64,000 nt of DNA from an uncultured Christensenellaceae bacterium (lineage in GTDB: Bacteria; Bacillota; Clostridia; Christensenellales; CAG-314): positions 62,001 through 126,000 of the forward strand of contig CAJUCX010000003.1 of the NCBI GenBank assembly GCA_910585195.1, given 5' to 3'. Under the pieces are notes generated by a model. That model saw nothing but the letters and a program-made list of their open reading frames with translations, had not been told where the DNA came from and did not search any database. The position numbers and the translations under genes are program-made. Shown here in pieces: positions 7,962 to 16,489 of this stretch (positions within the stretch are counted from its first letter, which is position 1; each line of letters opens with the position of its first letter).

Positions 7962-9401
7962 ATGATTAAAGAAATTCGCACTCGTTTTGCGCCAAGCCCT
8001 ACGGGGTACATGCACATCGGCAATTTAAGAACGGCCTTGTACGCTTATCTTTATGCAAAGAGCAATAACGGCAAATTTATCTTGCGCATAGAAGACACCG
8101 ACGCAGAGAGATACGTAGAGGGCGCGGTGGAAATTATTTTGTCAACCTTAAAAAAGGTGGGTATGGACTATGACGAGGGACCTATCGTAGGCGGCCCTTA
8201 CGGTCCTTACGTGCAGAGCCAACGCAAAAACGAATATATGAAGTATGCTTTGCAACTTGTGGAAAAGGGCGAGGCTTATTATTGTTTTTGCGATAAAGAA
8301 AGGCTGGAAAATCTTCCCGACGTAAACGGCGCGAGAAAATACGACAAGCACTGTCTGCATTTATCCAAAGAAGAAATAAAAGCAAAACTCGACGCAGGGG
8401 TGCCGTTTGTCATCAGACAGAATATGCCCGCGGAAGGCAAAACCAAATATCACGATATGGTGTTTGGCGATATAGAGATAGACAACAGCGAGTTGGAAGA
8501 CAATATCTTGATTAAGTCGGACGGTATGCCTACTTACAATTTTGCAAACGTAATAGACGACCATTTAATGAATATTACCGTCGTTATACGCGGACAAGAG
8601 TATTTGTCGTCTACGCCTAAATACAATTTGCTTTATAAGGCATTCGGGTGGGAGCAACCGCTTTATATGCACTTGCCGCCTATTATGAAAGACGCACAGC
8701 ACAAACTTTCCAAACGAAACGGCGACGCAAGTTTTGAAGATTTGTTAAAAAAGGGCTTTCTGACGGAAGCCATTGTAAATTACATTGCGTTGCTCGGCTG
8801 GTCGCCTAAGGGCAACGAAGAAAAACTCTCTATGCAAGAACTTAAAGAAACGTTTTCCATTGAGGGCATTTCAAAATCGCAGTCGATATTCGACGAGCAA
8901 AAACTGCGGTGGTTGAACGGCAGATATATAAAAGAACTGCCTTTTGACCAATTCGTAAAACTCGCAACGCCGTATCTCGACCAAAGTAAGGTTGCGGGCA
9001 AATACGACTATGCAAAACTTTGCAAACTGGTTCAGTCAAGAATAGATACCCTAAGCGATATTGCAGGACTGGTCGACTTTTTGGAAGAGTTCGACAAATT
9101 TGACGGCGAACTTTATTTCAACAAAAAACTCAAAACCGATGCGGCGGTTGCAAAACGGGTGCTGCCGCACGTCATACAAAAACTTTCTGCTTTGACGCAA
9201 TGGGACGAAACTTCCATACATGACGCGTTGATTGGTTTGGTGGCGGAGCTCGAAGTCAAAAACGGCATAGTATTGTGGCCGACGAGAGTTGCAATTTCAG
9301 GCAAGGCGAGCACGCCGGGCGGCGCTACGGAACTTGCCGATTTGCTTGGCAAAGAAGAAACTTTGCGACGTCTCGATTTTGCAATAGGTTTACTGCAATA
9401 A
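7962..9401 (+). CDS. gltX: Glutamyl-tRNA synthetase
   Basis: This 479-residue class I synthetase loads glutamate on tRNA-Glu. The N-terminal active-site signature is APSPTGYMHIGNLRTAL. The characteristic RIEDTD follows, and KLSKRNG serves as the KMSKS loop. The C-terminal helical anticodon-binding region includes WPTRVAISGKASTPG, typical of GluRS. The start ATG has SD GGAG. Only one GltX is seen, so I cannot say whether it is discriminating or also charges tRNA-Gln. Confidence 0.97.
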   Translation: MIKEIRTRFAPSPTGYMHIGNLRTALYAYLYAKSNNGKFILRIEDTDAERYVEGAVEIILSTLKKVGMDYDEGPIVGGPYGPYVQSQRKNEYMKYALQLVEKGEAYYCFCDKERLENLPDVNGARKYDKHCLHLSKEEIKAKLDAGVPFVIRQNMPAEGKTKYHDMVFGDIEIDNSELEDNILIKSDGMPTYNFANVIDDHLMNITVVIRGQEYLSSTPKYNLLYKAFGWEQPLYMHLPPIMKDAQHKLSKRNGDASFEDLLKKGFLTEAIVNYIALLGWSPKGNEEKLSMQELKETFSIEGISKSQSIFDEQKLRWLNGRYIKELPFDQFVKLATPYLDQSKVAGKYDYAKLCKLVQSRIDTLSDIAGLVDFLEEFDKFDGELYFNKKLKTDAAVAKRVLPHVIQKLSALTQWDETSIHDALIGLVAELEVKNGIVLWPTRVAISGKASTPGGATELADLLGKEETLRRLDFAIGLLQ

Positions 9402-9470
9402 AATACGGTAAAACTCGTTTGGTAAATTTTATATTTTATTGATAGGTGCAACTTGCGCCGAGAGGAAAAT

Positions 9471-11066
9471 ATGTTAGTTAAAATAAAAGATTTTGCAAAC
9501 AGCATTTATTTTATATACGCAGTTGCCGCAGTTGTGGCGCTGACTTGGTTTACGGGGTGGGAAGTTGCAGGCATAGTCATTTTGGCGTTGGTTGCAGTAA
9601 CCTCTTTGTTGCTGCAACGCAGTTGCGCGCCGTTTTTGGCAATAACTTTAACGTTGCCGTATTGTTTTTCGGGCAAACAAATACCAGATTCTTACGACTT
9701 GTCGTATATATTGCAAAATTACGTTTGGCTTGCGGTTATCGCCGCGGTTGTCGTGCTTTATGCGGTATTTTGCATTGCATATCATTTGGTTAAGTTTCCT
9801 TATGCCAAAGAACAGCGGTTTAACCTTTCGGGCAGTTTTGTGCTTTGTTTAATTGCCATTACCCTTGCAGGATTGCTTTCGGCACAATTCGACTTGCAAA
9901 GCAATATATTCGTGCTTCTTATGTATGCAATGGTGTTTGTGTGTTACGTCGTCTATTCCACAGGCAACGTAAAAAATATGAAGGATTTCGTTGCGCACGT
10001 TATTGTTGCCGCAGGGCTTGTAATTGTGTTTGAGGCAGTCGTGTTTTACATAAGAAGCGGAAATCTTTTGGAAGCATTGGAGTATAAATGGATTGACCTT
10101 GGCTGGGGCACTGCAAACAACATTGCAACGACTTTTTGTTTTGCCATTATAGCGGCGGTTTATCTTTATTTGGCAAAAAACAAGTCGGCATATTTCTTTA
10201 TGGCGGTGCTGTTCGGCATAGGTGAGTTGCTTATGTTCAGCCGCGGCAACTTGCTTTCATTGGGGCTGTCGGCTCCGTTTTTGCTGTGGTTTATCATTGC
10301 AAAAAGCCAAAACAAAAAAAAGACGGGCATACTTATTGGTATAGTGGTTGCCGCCGTTGCAGTGGTCGCAATCGTCAAGTGGGACGCTTTTATTGAACTT
10401 TCAAGCACTATGCTTTGGGATAAAGGAATGTTCAATGCCGACAGGCGCCAACTTTGGGGCGATTATGCAAATATGTTTAGCCAAAATCTGTTTTTAGGCA
10501 ACGGCTTCTATGGCTATGCCACGGTTGACGGCGTGCTGCATATGGAACTTTTGCCGCACTCTGTTTTACTTATTATTGCGTCGGGTATGGGCGGGGCAGG
10601 TCTTATTATATTCGGTTATCACTATTACAAAAAGTATCTGATATTATTTACTTATAAATCTACTTTCAGTTTTGCAGTTCTGTTTGCGGCGTTCTATTTG
10701 TTTATGTATTCCAGTATGGATGTAAATTTCTTTTTGCCGTATCAAAATTTGATTATCCTCGCCTTGCTGGAAGCGGCAAAGCAAGAACACTGTCAACTGT
10801 GCGCAGAAAAGAAAGAAAAAGAATTGTCGCCAAAACTGTCTGCGGTGTTTATTCTGTCCGGAATTGTGCTTGCGGTAATTGCCACGCTTTATCTTATCAA
10901 TGCGCCTGTGCTTCAAGACAACGGACATTATTCTTTGTCGGAGGTTCCGCATTTCCTCTCTCTTGCGCTGTATATGGCGGGCGGAGTGCTTGTGTTTTTG
11001 GGACTTGACAAACTTCAACTGCATATACAGACAAAAAACAATACCTCACAAAACCGATTAGAATAA
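9471..11066 (+). CDS. O-antigen ligase/polymerase-like membrane protein
   Basis: This 531-residue polytopic protein has about a dozen hydrophobic helices. The large loop around residues 315-370 contains DRRQLWGDYANMF followed by GNGFYGYATVDG and LPHSVLL. This is the pattern of Wzy_C/RfaL-type O-antigen ligase family proteins, where an arginine-rich loop and a downstream histidine are conserved. ATG 9471 follows AGAGGAAAAT; an in-frame TTG lies 18 bases upstream. In a Gram-positive it would transfer or polymerise a cell-wall polysaccharide at the membrane. A strong terminator follows. Confidence 0.65.
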   Translation: MLVKIKDFANSIYFIYAVAAVVALTWFTGWEVAGIVILALVAVTSLLLQRSCAPFLAITLTLPYCFSGKQIPDSYDLSYILQNYVWLAVIAAVVVLYAVFCIAYHLVKFPYAKEQRFNLSGSFVLCLIAITLAGLLSAQFDLQSNIFVLLMYAMVFVCYVVYSTGNVKNMKDFVAHVIVAAGLVIVFEAVVFYIRSGNLLEALEYKWIDLGWGTANNIATTFCFAIIAAVYLYLAKNKSAYFFMAVLFGIGELLMFSRGNLLSLGLSAPFLLWFIIAKSQNKKKTGILIGIVVAAVAVVAIVKWDAFIELSSTMLWDKGMFNADRRQLWGDYANMFSQNLFLGNGFYGYATVDGVLHMELLPHSVLLIIASGMGGAGLIIFGYHYYKKYLILFTYKSTFSFAVLFAAFYLFMYSSMDVNFFLPYQNLIILALLEAAKQEHCQLCAEKKEKELSPKLSAVFILSGIVLAVIATLYLINAPVLQDNGHYSLSEVPHFLSLALYMAGGVLVFLGLDKLQLHIQTKNNTSQNRLE

Positions 11067-11086
11067 AAAATAAAATTACAGATACG

Positions 11087-11117
11087 AAAGAACGCAAAGA
11101 GGTTTGCGTTCTTTTTT
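11087..11117 (+). terminator. Intrinsic terminator
   Basis: AAAGAACGCAAA, a GAGG loop and TTTGCGTTCTTT form a 12-bp stem followed by a T-run. It ends the ligase-like gene. Confidence 0.85.
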
Positions 11118-11212
11118 ACTTAAAGAGGTAAATATTTGTATGAACTTACAACCTGTATTTTTATGTTTTGTCGGGTTTTATTTGCGGTAGGCATTGTCGC
11201 ACACAAGCATTG

Positions 11213-11241
11213 TTGACACCGACAATTCAAAGTGTTAAAAT
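11213..11241 (+). promoter_or_regulatory. Promoter of the DUF1538/PII operon
   Basis: A perfect TTGACA is followed after 17 bp by TAAAAT. The leader is about 45 nt to the ATG at 11292. Confidence 0.75.
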
Positions 11242-11291
11242 GACTTAGTATAGATATTGCAACAATAGGTTGTTTGCGGTGCGGAGGAAAA

Positions 11292-12860
11292 ATGGCAAAA
11301 GCGTTGCTTTCAAAACTTAAAGAATCTTTAATATCGGTTTTGCCGGTTACGGCAATAGTGCTGATAATTTCCTTTACGCCGTTGGTAGACCTTACGGTTA
11401 CCGAGACCGTTGCTTTTATAGTTTCCGCCGTGCTTTTGATTTTGGGCATCGGTTTGTTTAATTTGGGCGCAGACCTTGCTATGACGCCTATGGGCGAACA
11501 CGTCGGCTCGGGTCTTACAAAGTCCAAAAAACTGCTTGTGCTTATTGCAGTTTGCTTTGTGTTGGGCGTGCTTATTACCATTGCGGAGCCCGATTTGTCG
11601 GTGCTTGCAAACCAAGTAAAAGACATTATGCCGGGCGAAGGCGACTCGAGCAAGTGGCTGCTTGTTATAGTTGTCGGTTTGGGCGTCGGGTTGTTTCTCG
11701 TGTTTGCGGTCATTAAAATCGTATTTCACAAAGACTTGTCGACAATGCTGATGTTTTTCTATATGATGCTGTTTGCGGTGTGCGCTATTTTAGCGGAAAA
11801 CGGCAAATTCGGCTTGCTGCCGCTTTCTTTCGATTCCGGCGGTGTAACAACAGGGCCTATAACGGTGCCTTTTATTATGGCGCTTGGCGTAGGCATATCG
11901 TCGACAATAGGCGGAAGAAATGCCAACGAAAATAGTTTCGGTTTAATCGCGCTTTGCTCGGTCGGTCCCGTAATTGCCGTAATGCTGCTTGCGTTGACAA
12001 CGACCGGCGACCTGTCGGTATATAATACGGACATTTATGCCATAGAAGAAAGTCTCGGCGCAAACTTCGGTCCGCTTGTACTTAAAAAGGTTGGCGAAGT
12101 TGCTCTTGCATTGGGGTTAGTGGTCGCATTCTTCTTTATATTGCAGTTTATTATGTTGAAACTTCCGCGCAAAAAACTCGCGCAGATAGGCGTAGGCATA
12201 GTTTATACGTTTTTAGGTTTGGTAATTTTTCTTATCGCCGTGGAAATCGGCTTTATGCCGATAGGTTATAAAATCGGCACCCAAATAGCGGACAAAAATC
12301 CGACGCTGCTTGTTTTGTTCGGTTTTGTCTTAGGTATGGTCGTAGTCCTTGCCGAGCCCGCCGTGCACGTTTTGAACAGACAGGTTGAAGAAGTTACCGG
12401 CGGCGGTGTAAAAAAGAGAGAAATGCTTATTGCCCTTTCCGTAGCGGTAGGAATTTCAATAGGGCTTACAATCATAAGAATGATTTTTCAATTCTCCATT
12501 TTATTTTATTTGATACCCGGTTATCTTATTTCGTTGGGGCTGTCTTTCTTTGTACCTAAGATATATACCGCAATCGCGTTTGACTCGGGCGGCGTAGCAA
12601 GCGGTCCGCTGACGTCAAGTTTTATTTTGCCGTTGGTAGTAGGTGCGTGCGTTTCGCTGTGGGGAAATACCGAGATTTACAGTTTGGCGTTCGGTGTGGT
12701 TGCAATGGTTGCAATGACGCCGCTTATCACCATACAAGTGTTGGGTTTCAAGGCGGTGGCGTCGTCAAAAGTGCGCACGAAAATCGCGCTCAGGCGGATA
12801 CTTTCCGCAGACGACGAGCAGATAATTTACTTTGCCGATAAGGGGGATTCCAATGACTAA
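11292..12860 (+). CDS. DUF1538 family multi-pass membrane protein (putative transporter)
   Basis: The 522-residue protein is built from two homologous halves. Each half carries an AEP motif (AEPDLSVLANQ near 98, AEPAVHVLNRQ near 354) and a re-entrant-looking FDSGGVxxGP motif (near 180 and 430). Such internally duplicated halves with glycine-rich breaks are typical of secondary transporters, but the substrate of DUF1538 is not established to my knowledge. The SD GGAGG sits just before ATG 11292; a TTG 18 bases upstream is in frame. The next two genes, both PII-like, overlap or follow directly, suggesting nucleotide- or metabolite-controlled gating like GlnK-AmtB or SbtB-SbtA. Confidence 0.8.
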   Translation: MAKALLSKLKESLISVLPVTAIVLIISFTPLVDLTVTETVAFIVSAVLLILGIGLFNLGADLAMTPMGEHVGSGLTKSKKLLVLIAVCFVLGVLITIAEPDLSVLANQVKDIMPGEGDSSKWLLVIVVGLGVGLFLVFAVIKIVFHKDLSTMLMFFYMMLFAVCAILAENGKFGLLPLSFDSGGVTTGPITVPFIMALGVGISSTIGGRNANENSFGLIALCSVGPVIAVMLLALTTTGDLSVYNTDIYAIEESLGANFGPLVLKKVGEVALALGLVVAFFFILQFIMLKLPRKKLAQIGVGIVYTFLGLVIFLIAVEIGFMPIGYKIGTQIADKNPTLLVLFGFVLGMVVVLAEPAVHVLNRQVEEVTGGGVKKREMLIALSVAVGISIGLTIIRMIFQFSILFYLIPGYLISLGLSFFVPKIYTAIAFDSGGVASGPLTSSFILPLVVGACVSLWGNTEIYSLAFGVVAMVAMTPLITIQVLGFKAVASSKVRTKIALRRILSADDEQIIYFADKGDSND

Positions 12861-13320
12861 CAACCGTCAGGACAGAGTTGCCAAAATAGAGGCAAAATAT
12901 AAAAAGCGCGCGCAAGCTGTCAAAGAAAAAATAAACAAAACAAAGTCATCGGGAAAACACACCGTCGACACCAACAGATTGGAGTTGATGATAACCATAG
13001 TCGGAAGAAACAAAGCAGAGTTTTATCTCGACCTTATACAGTCATTCGAGGTAAATTTGCAGGTTATGGTTATGGCGCACGGCACTGCGGATGCAACTAT
13101 GCGCAGTCTGTTGGGGCTTACCGACTCCGACAAGACTGTAATATTCAGCATAGTGCAGGAAAATATGGTGCCTAACATTATGGGTTTGCTGGACAATAAG
13201 TTCAAAACCATAAAAAACGGCAAAGGCGTGGCGTTTACCGTGCCGATGTCAAGCGTAATAGGCGCGTTGATATTCGGGTTTTTAAGCAACAATACCAAAA
13301 CCGTTAAGGAGGAAAAATAA
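12853..13320 (+). CDS. PII-like signalling protein A
   Basis: The 155-residue protein overlaps the end of the DUF1538 gene by 8 bases, implying translational coupling. A lysine/arginine-rich N-terminal helix of about 40 residues is followed by a PII-like ferredoxin fold. That fold starts at LELMITIVGRNKAEFYLDLI and ends with GKGVAFTVPMSSVIG, the typical C-terminal strand of PII superfamily proteins. No canonical T-loop tyrosine is evident. SD GGGGGA precedes the ATG. Probable role: peripheral regulator of the membrane partner. Confidence 0.7.
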   Translation: MTNNRQDRVAKIEAKYKKRAQAVKEKINKTKSSGKHTVDTNRLELMITIVGRNKAEFYLDLIQSFEVNLQVMVMAHGTADATMRSLLGLTDSDKTVIFSIVQENMVPNIMGLLDNKFKTIKNGKGVAFTVPMSSVIGALIFGFLSNNTKTVKEEK

Positions 13321-13322
13321 CT

Positions 13323-13676
13323 ATGGCTAAAAACGAATACGAGTTGGTTATCTGCATCGTAAACGCAGGTTATGCCGAAACGGTTATGGACGCCGCAAAG
13401 GACGTCGGAGCACGTGGCGGCACTGTTATAAACGCAAGGGGAACGGCAAACAAAGAAGCGGAAAAAATCTTCAATATAGCCATTCAGCCGGAAAAAGAAA
13501 TCGTTATGATTTTGGTTCCGTCAAAGATTAAAGACGACGTACTTCACGCTATTTATAAACTTGCGGGTTTGAAGTCTGCGGGCAAAGGCATTGCATTTTC
13601 CTTGCCGGTAAATCAGACGGTTGGTATTGCAAAGGCAGAGGAAACTCCTGCCGAAAAAGAAAAACCGCAAGAATAA
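13323..13676 (+). CDS. PII-like signalling protein B
   Basis: The 117-residue protein is a single PII-like domain: ELVICIVNAGYAETVMDAAKD as strand 1/helix 1, GARGGTVINARGT before a shortened T-loop, and KGIAFSLPVNQTVGI as the last strand. It lies 2 bases after PII-like protein A and is closed by a strong terminator. The glycine-rich GxRGGTxxNARGT region is where PII proteins bind adenine nucleotides. The two PII-like proteins are clearly different in sequence, so a heteromeric or two-input regulator of the DUF1538 protein is an open possibility. Confidence 0.8.
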   Translation: MAKNEYELVICIVNAGYAETVMDAAKDVGARGGTVINARGTANKEAEKIFNIAIQPEKEIVMILVPSKIKDDVLHAIYKLAGLKSAGKGIAFSLPVNQTVGIAKAEETPAEKEKPQE

Positions 13677-13761
13677 TTTGCAATTTAATAAGACAAAACA
13701 GCAGATGTTGCTATCTGACGATTATAGGTGTTTATTAGTAAATACAACCGCAACAAGAGAT

Positions 13762-13794
13762 AACCCCGCCGACCTTAATAGGTCGGCGGGGTTT
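13762..13794 (+). terminator. Strong intrinsic terminator
   Basis: AACCCCGCCGACC, a TTAATA loop and GGTCGGCGGGGTT form a 13-bp GC-rich stem. It ends the DUF1538/PII operon and can also serve the convergent gene. Confidence 0.9.
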
Positions 13795-13799
13795 GTAAT

Positions 13800-13853
13800 A
13801 ATAACTTTAATTATTAAATTTCAATAAAACTGTAAAATAACTTTAATTATTAA
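13800..13853. repeat. Short direct repeat, 18 bp twice, 36 bp apart
   Basis: AATAACTTTAATTATTAA occurs at 13800-13817 and again at 13836-13853. It sits between two convergent genes and has no clear role. Confidence 0.6.
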
Positions 13854-13888
13854 GTTACTATAAATGATAAATATTTGCTACGCGCAAA

Positions 13889-15151
13889 TTATTCTATACT
13901 TTCTTTTTCTTCTTCTTCGGACAGGTCTTTATATTCCGTCGTGGTCGGGTTTGTTTTTGCTTCCAAGCCCTTGTCGTCGTCATCGTCGGAGGTGCGTATC
14001 AAACCGCGGCGGCGGTAACTCTTGTCTTTAACCGCATTGTTTATAAATACGCCCAAACCGGTCAACACCGGCATATAGAAAGTCAACAGACGCCAAAGCA
14101 GCATTCCCCAAAAACGGAAGCCGCCCGTAAGTACCGATACGATAAGATAGAAAAAGCCTTCCGACACGCCCGAGCCGCCAGGTGTCGGTATAAACGCGCT
14201 TGCGGCGGAAGTGTAAGCCATAAGCGCAATTACCGTAGACCATTCCAGCGTTTGGCCGCTTGCCCTTACGATAAAATAAACGGTAGAGTAATTTAACAGC
14301 ATACATATTACCGCCAACAGCAAGCCGGAAATCAGCGTCTTTTTGTGCTTGCCTATTATTTTGAGGCTTTTGCGGTAATCGTCAAGGTAGGCATAAAACT
14401 TTAAGGTAGTTGCTTCTACGTTTTTTACTATTCTTATTTTGCCCAGCAGTTTAATAAAAAACGATACGATTTTTCTGGAAGTCTTCGGTATAAACGCAAA
14501 AACCATTATTGCAACCGGCACGAATATCATACACAGCGTACCGAAGTAAATGGCAATTTGCAGCAGCACGTCTTCAACTATAGGACCGTGGATAATAAGA
14601 CTGAATATTACTATAAAGAAAAAGGCAAACTGCTGCATAAAAAAACACAGCAGCGGCAAAGACGTGGCAACGCCTGCCGGCACTTTGTTTTTATGCAGAT
14701 AATATACCTGATAAGGTTGTCCGCCTGCGGCAGACGGCGTGATACCGTCAAAATATTTGCCGAGCAAAGTGCTTTTTAAGGTTAGTTTTATGCGCCACTT
14801 GCCCGTTGCGCCGCGCAATAAAGCCGCTTGCCTAAAACCGTCCATAAGCATAGCAAGCACGCCCACGGCAATGGCCAAAACAAGAAATTTCCAGTTTTCT
14901 CCCCAGACCGAGAGCACTGCGGACAGCGGATAGTTGGTTTCTCCCGAAAATTCCGTTACGGCAATTACCGCCAAAATTATTATCGTAAGCAGCAAAAAGA
15001 GATAGCCGAAAAGCGTAGTTTTGCTTTTTTTGCCGGTAAGGTTTGCTACCGTTTTGCTCGCCTGCGACAGTTTTAATAACTCTTCGGGAGCCGGTTCTTC
15101 CTGCACGGTTTCAACTATTTCTTCTTCTGTATTGTTTTTCTTTTTCTTCAT
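13889..15151 (-). CDS. Lysylphosphatidylglycerol synthase TM region (flippase-like) family protein
   Basis: The 420-residue protein has about eight helices of the LPG_synthase_TM family (PF03706): GITPSAAGGQPYQVYYLHKNKVP and TPGGSGVSEGFFY are the hallmark segments. The catalytic aminoacyltransferase domain of MprF is absent, so it corresponds to the flippase-like module alone. Such proteins are implicated in lipid or polyprenol-linked substrate translocation. Both tails are highly charged: an N-terminal Lys/Glu-rich stretch and a C-terminal Asp/Glu-rich stretch of about 45 residues. The ATG 15151 start lacks a strong SD. Confidence 0.85.
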   Translation of the reverse strand: MKKKKNNTEEEIVETVQEEPAPEELLKLSQASKTVANLTGKKSKTTLFGYLFLLLTIIILAVIAVTEFSGETNYPLSAVLSVWGENWKFLVLAIAVGVLAMLMDGFRQAALLRGATGKWRIKLTLKSTLLGKYFDGITPSAAGGQPYQVYYLHKNKVPAGVATSLPLLCFFMQQFAFFFIVIFSLIIHGPIVEDVLLQIAIYFGTLCMIFVPVAIMVFAFIPKTSRKIVSFFIKLLGKIRIVKNVEATTLKFYAYLDDYRKSLKIIGKHKKTLISGLLLAVICMLLNYSTVYFIVRASGQTLEWSTVIALMAYTSAASAFIPTPGGSGVSEGFFYLIVSVLTGGFRFWGMLLWRLLTFYMPVLTGLGVFINNAVKDKSYRRRGLIRTSDDDDDKGLEAKTNPTTTEYKDLSEEEEKESIE

Positions 15152-15181
15152 ACACAAACATTATAAATGATTTAAGCGATA

Positions 15182-15211
15182 TTGTCCATAATAAACCTTA
15201 TGGTTTAGAAT
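15182..15211 (+). promoter_or_regulatory. Candidate promoter of the small zinc-ribbon gene
   Basis: TTGTCC and TAGAAT are separated by 18 bp, about 40 bases upstream of the small ATG at 15252. Confidence 0.4.
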
Positions 15212-15251
15212 CGAAGTTTTTTAGCAAAACTTATTGCAGGAGTGAATTTTT

Positions 15252-15401
15252 ATGAAAGCAAAATGCAGTATTTGTAAAAAACCTTTAAGCAACGATATCG
15301 GTATATGCCGCGGCTGCGGCGCGCTTATTTGCGGCGACTGTGCAAGAAGCAACTTTGACACCTGTCCCGACTGTTTCAAAGACGTATCTTACTTCTCTTG
15401 A
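15252..15401 (+). CDS. Small double zinc-ribbon protein (49 residues)
   Basis: The frame encodes 49 residues with four CxxC pairs: Cys5/Cys8, Cys19/Cys22, Cys27/Cys30 and Cys38/Cys41. This is enough for two Cys4 zinc sites in a treble-clef or rubredoxin-like arrangement. AGGAG lies 9 bases before the ATG and a candidate promoter lies upstream. It is read opposite to both neighbours. The regular cysteine spacing in such a short frame is unlikely by chance. It could be a nucleic-acid-binding or protein-interaction adaptor; no specific family is recognised. Confidence 0.7.
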   Translation: MKAKCSICKKPLSNDIGICRGCGALICGDCARSNFDTCPDCFKDVSYFS

Positions 15402-15541
15402 TTTTTTTCCGGTAGGGGTACAACGCGTTGAAAGTTTTTTATAACTTTCAACTTTTTCCCGTGGGCTTACATTTTCCGTTTCTAGTAGAACATCATTAGT
15501 TGACAACGGAACGGAATTTGTAATTACTGTCGGGAAAAAAT

Positions 15542-16297
15542 TTACATCAGCACGCAAGACAGCAACAGAGGGAAAATCATATAATATGCAAATTTAGACA
15601 AATTGCCTTTTTCCGCCACGGCTTTGAGAAATTTAAGTGAAAAGTAGCCTACTACTCCGCTTACAGTCATGCCTATCGATACGGCAAGCCAATCGACGGG
15701 TGCGCTATTTGCCACGACGTCAACCGACATAAATAGTATGCTCCCTATTATGACGGGTATACTCATAAGAAAAGACATTTCGACTGCGGCGCTGTTTTTT
15801 ACGCCGAGCATTTTCATTGCGCAAACGGTGCTGCCGCTTCTCGACAGCCCGGGCAGTACGCTTATGCCCTGCACGACGCCTGCTATTACGGCGGTGCTTT
15901 TTTTCATCGTAAGCAAGTTGTCTTTTTGTTTGCCTATCAAATCCGACAATATAAGCAAAACAAAGGTAAGCGCAAAACCTATAGGCAGCAGCAAACCGTC
16001 AAGCCACTCGGGCAGCAAAAATTTGGCAATGAGCGCAAGGGCGACGGTAGGCAAAGTCGCTAATATCACCAAAATACCTTTTTTAGAGAACGGGCGTTTT
16101 ATAAGCTGCCATATTTCTTTTTTGTAAAAAATTATGACGGCAAACAGCGTACCGCAATGCAACGCCACGTTGGTAAATAAATCGGGTTGCAGTCCGAAAA
16201 GTTTTTGCGCCAAAATAAGGTGTCCGCTGCTTGACACCGGCAAAAATTCGGTAAGCCCCTGTATCAGCCCCAAAATCAAAGCAATTATTATAGACAT
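15542..16297 (-). CDS. uppP: Undecaprenyl-diphosphatase (BacA/UppP)
   Basis: The 251-residue membrane enzyme dephosphorylates undecaprenyl pyrophosphate to recycle the lipid carrier for peptidoglycan and polysaccharide synthesis; it also gives bacitracin tolerance. Both signature motifs are present: QGLTEFLPVSSSGH near the N-terminus and PGLSRSGST in the middle. It is slightly shorter than the usual 260-280 residues but intact at both ends. The SD AGGAG precedes the ATG. Confidence 0.95.
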   Translation of the reverse strand: MSIIIALILGLIQGLTEFLPVSSSGHLILAQKLFGLQPDLFTNVALHCGTLFAVIIFYKKEIWQLIKRPFSKKGILVILATLPTVALALIAKFLLPEWLDGLLLPIGFALTFVLLILSDLIGKQKDNLLTMKKSTAVIAGVVQGISVLPGLSRSGSTVCAMKMLGVKNSAAVEMSFLMSIPVIIGSILFMSVDVVANSAPVDWLAVSIGMTVSGVVGYFSLKFLKAVAEKGNLSKFAYYMIFPLLLSCVLM

Positions 16298-16489
16298 TGT
16301 TTCTCCTGTCGATTACGGAAATTTATGCAATTTGTATAATTTCAGTTTATAGCGCGACTGAGTTTCCGCAAGGCTAAAATTATGTAAGTTATATATTTTT
16401 GCTTTTTAAGCAGTCGCTAGCCAAATCGCAAACATTTTGTTATAATGATATTCGTTAAACGACAACAAAATGATTTGGGAGCGATATAT

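Noticed and set aside
15285..15557. 90-codon open frame on - overlapping the zinc-ribbon gene and the uppP end
   Set aside because: No SD, Ala/Thr/Val low-complexity tail, and the opposite strand carries a better gene with eight paired cysteines.
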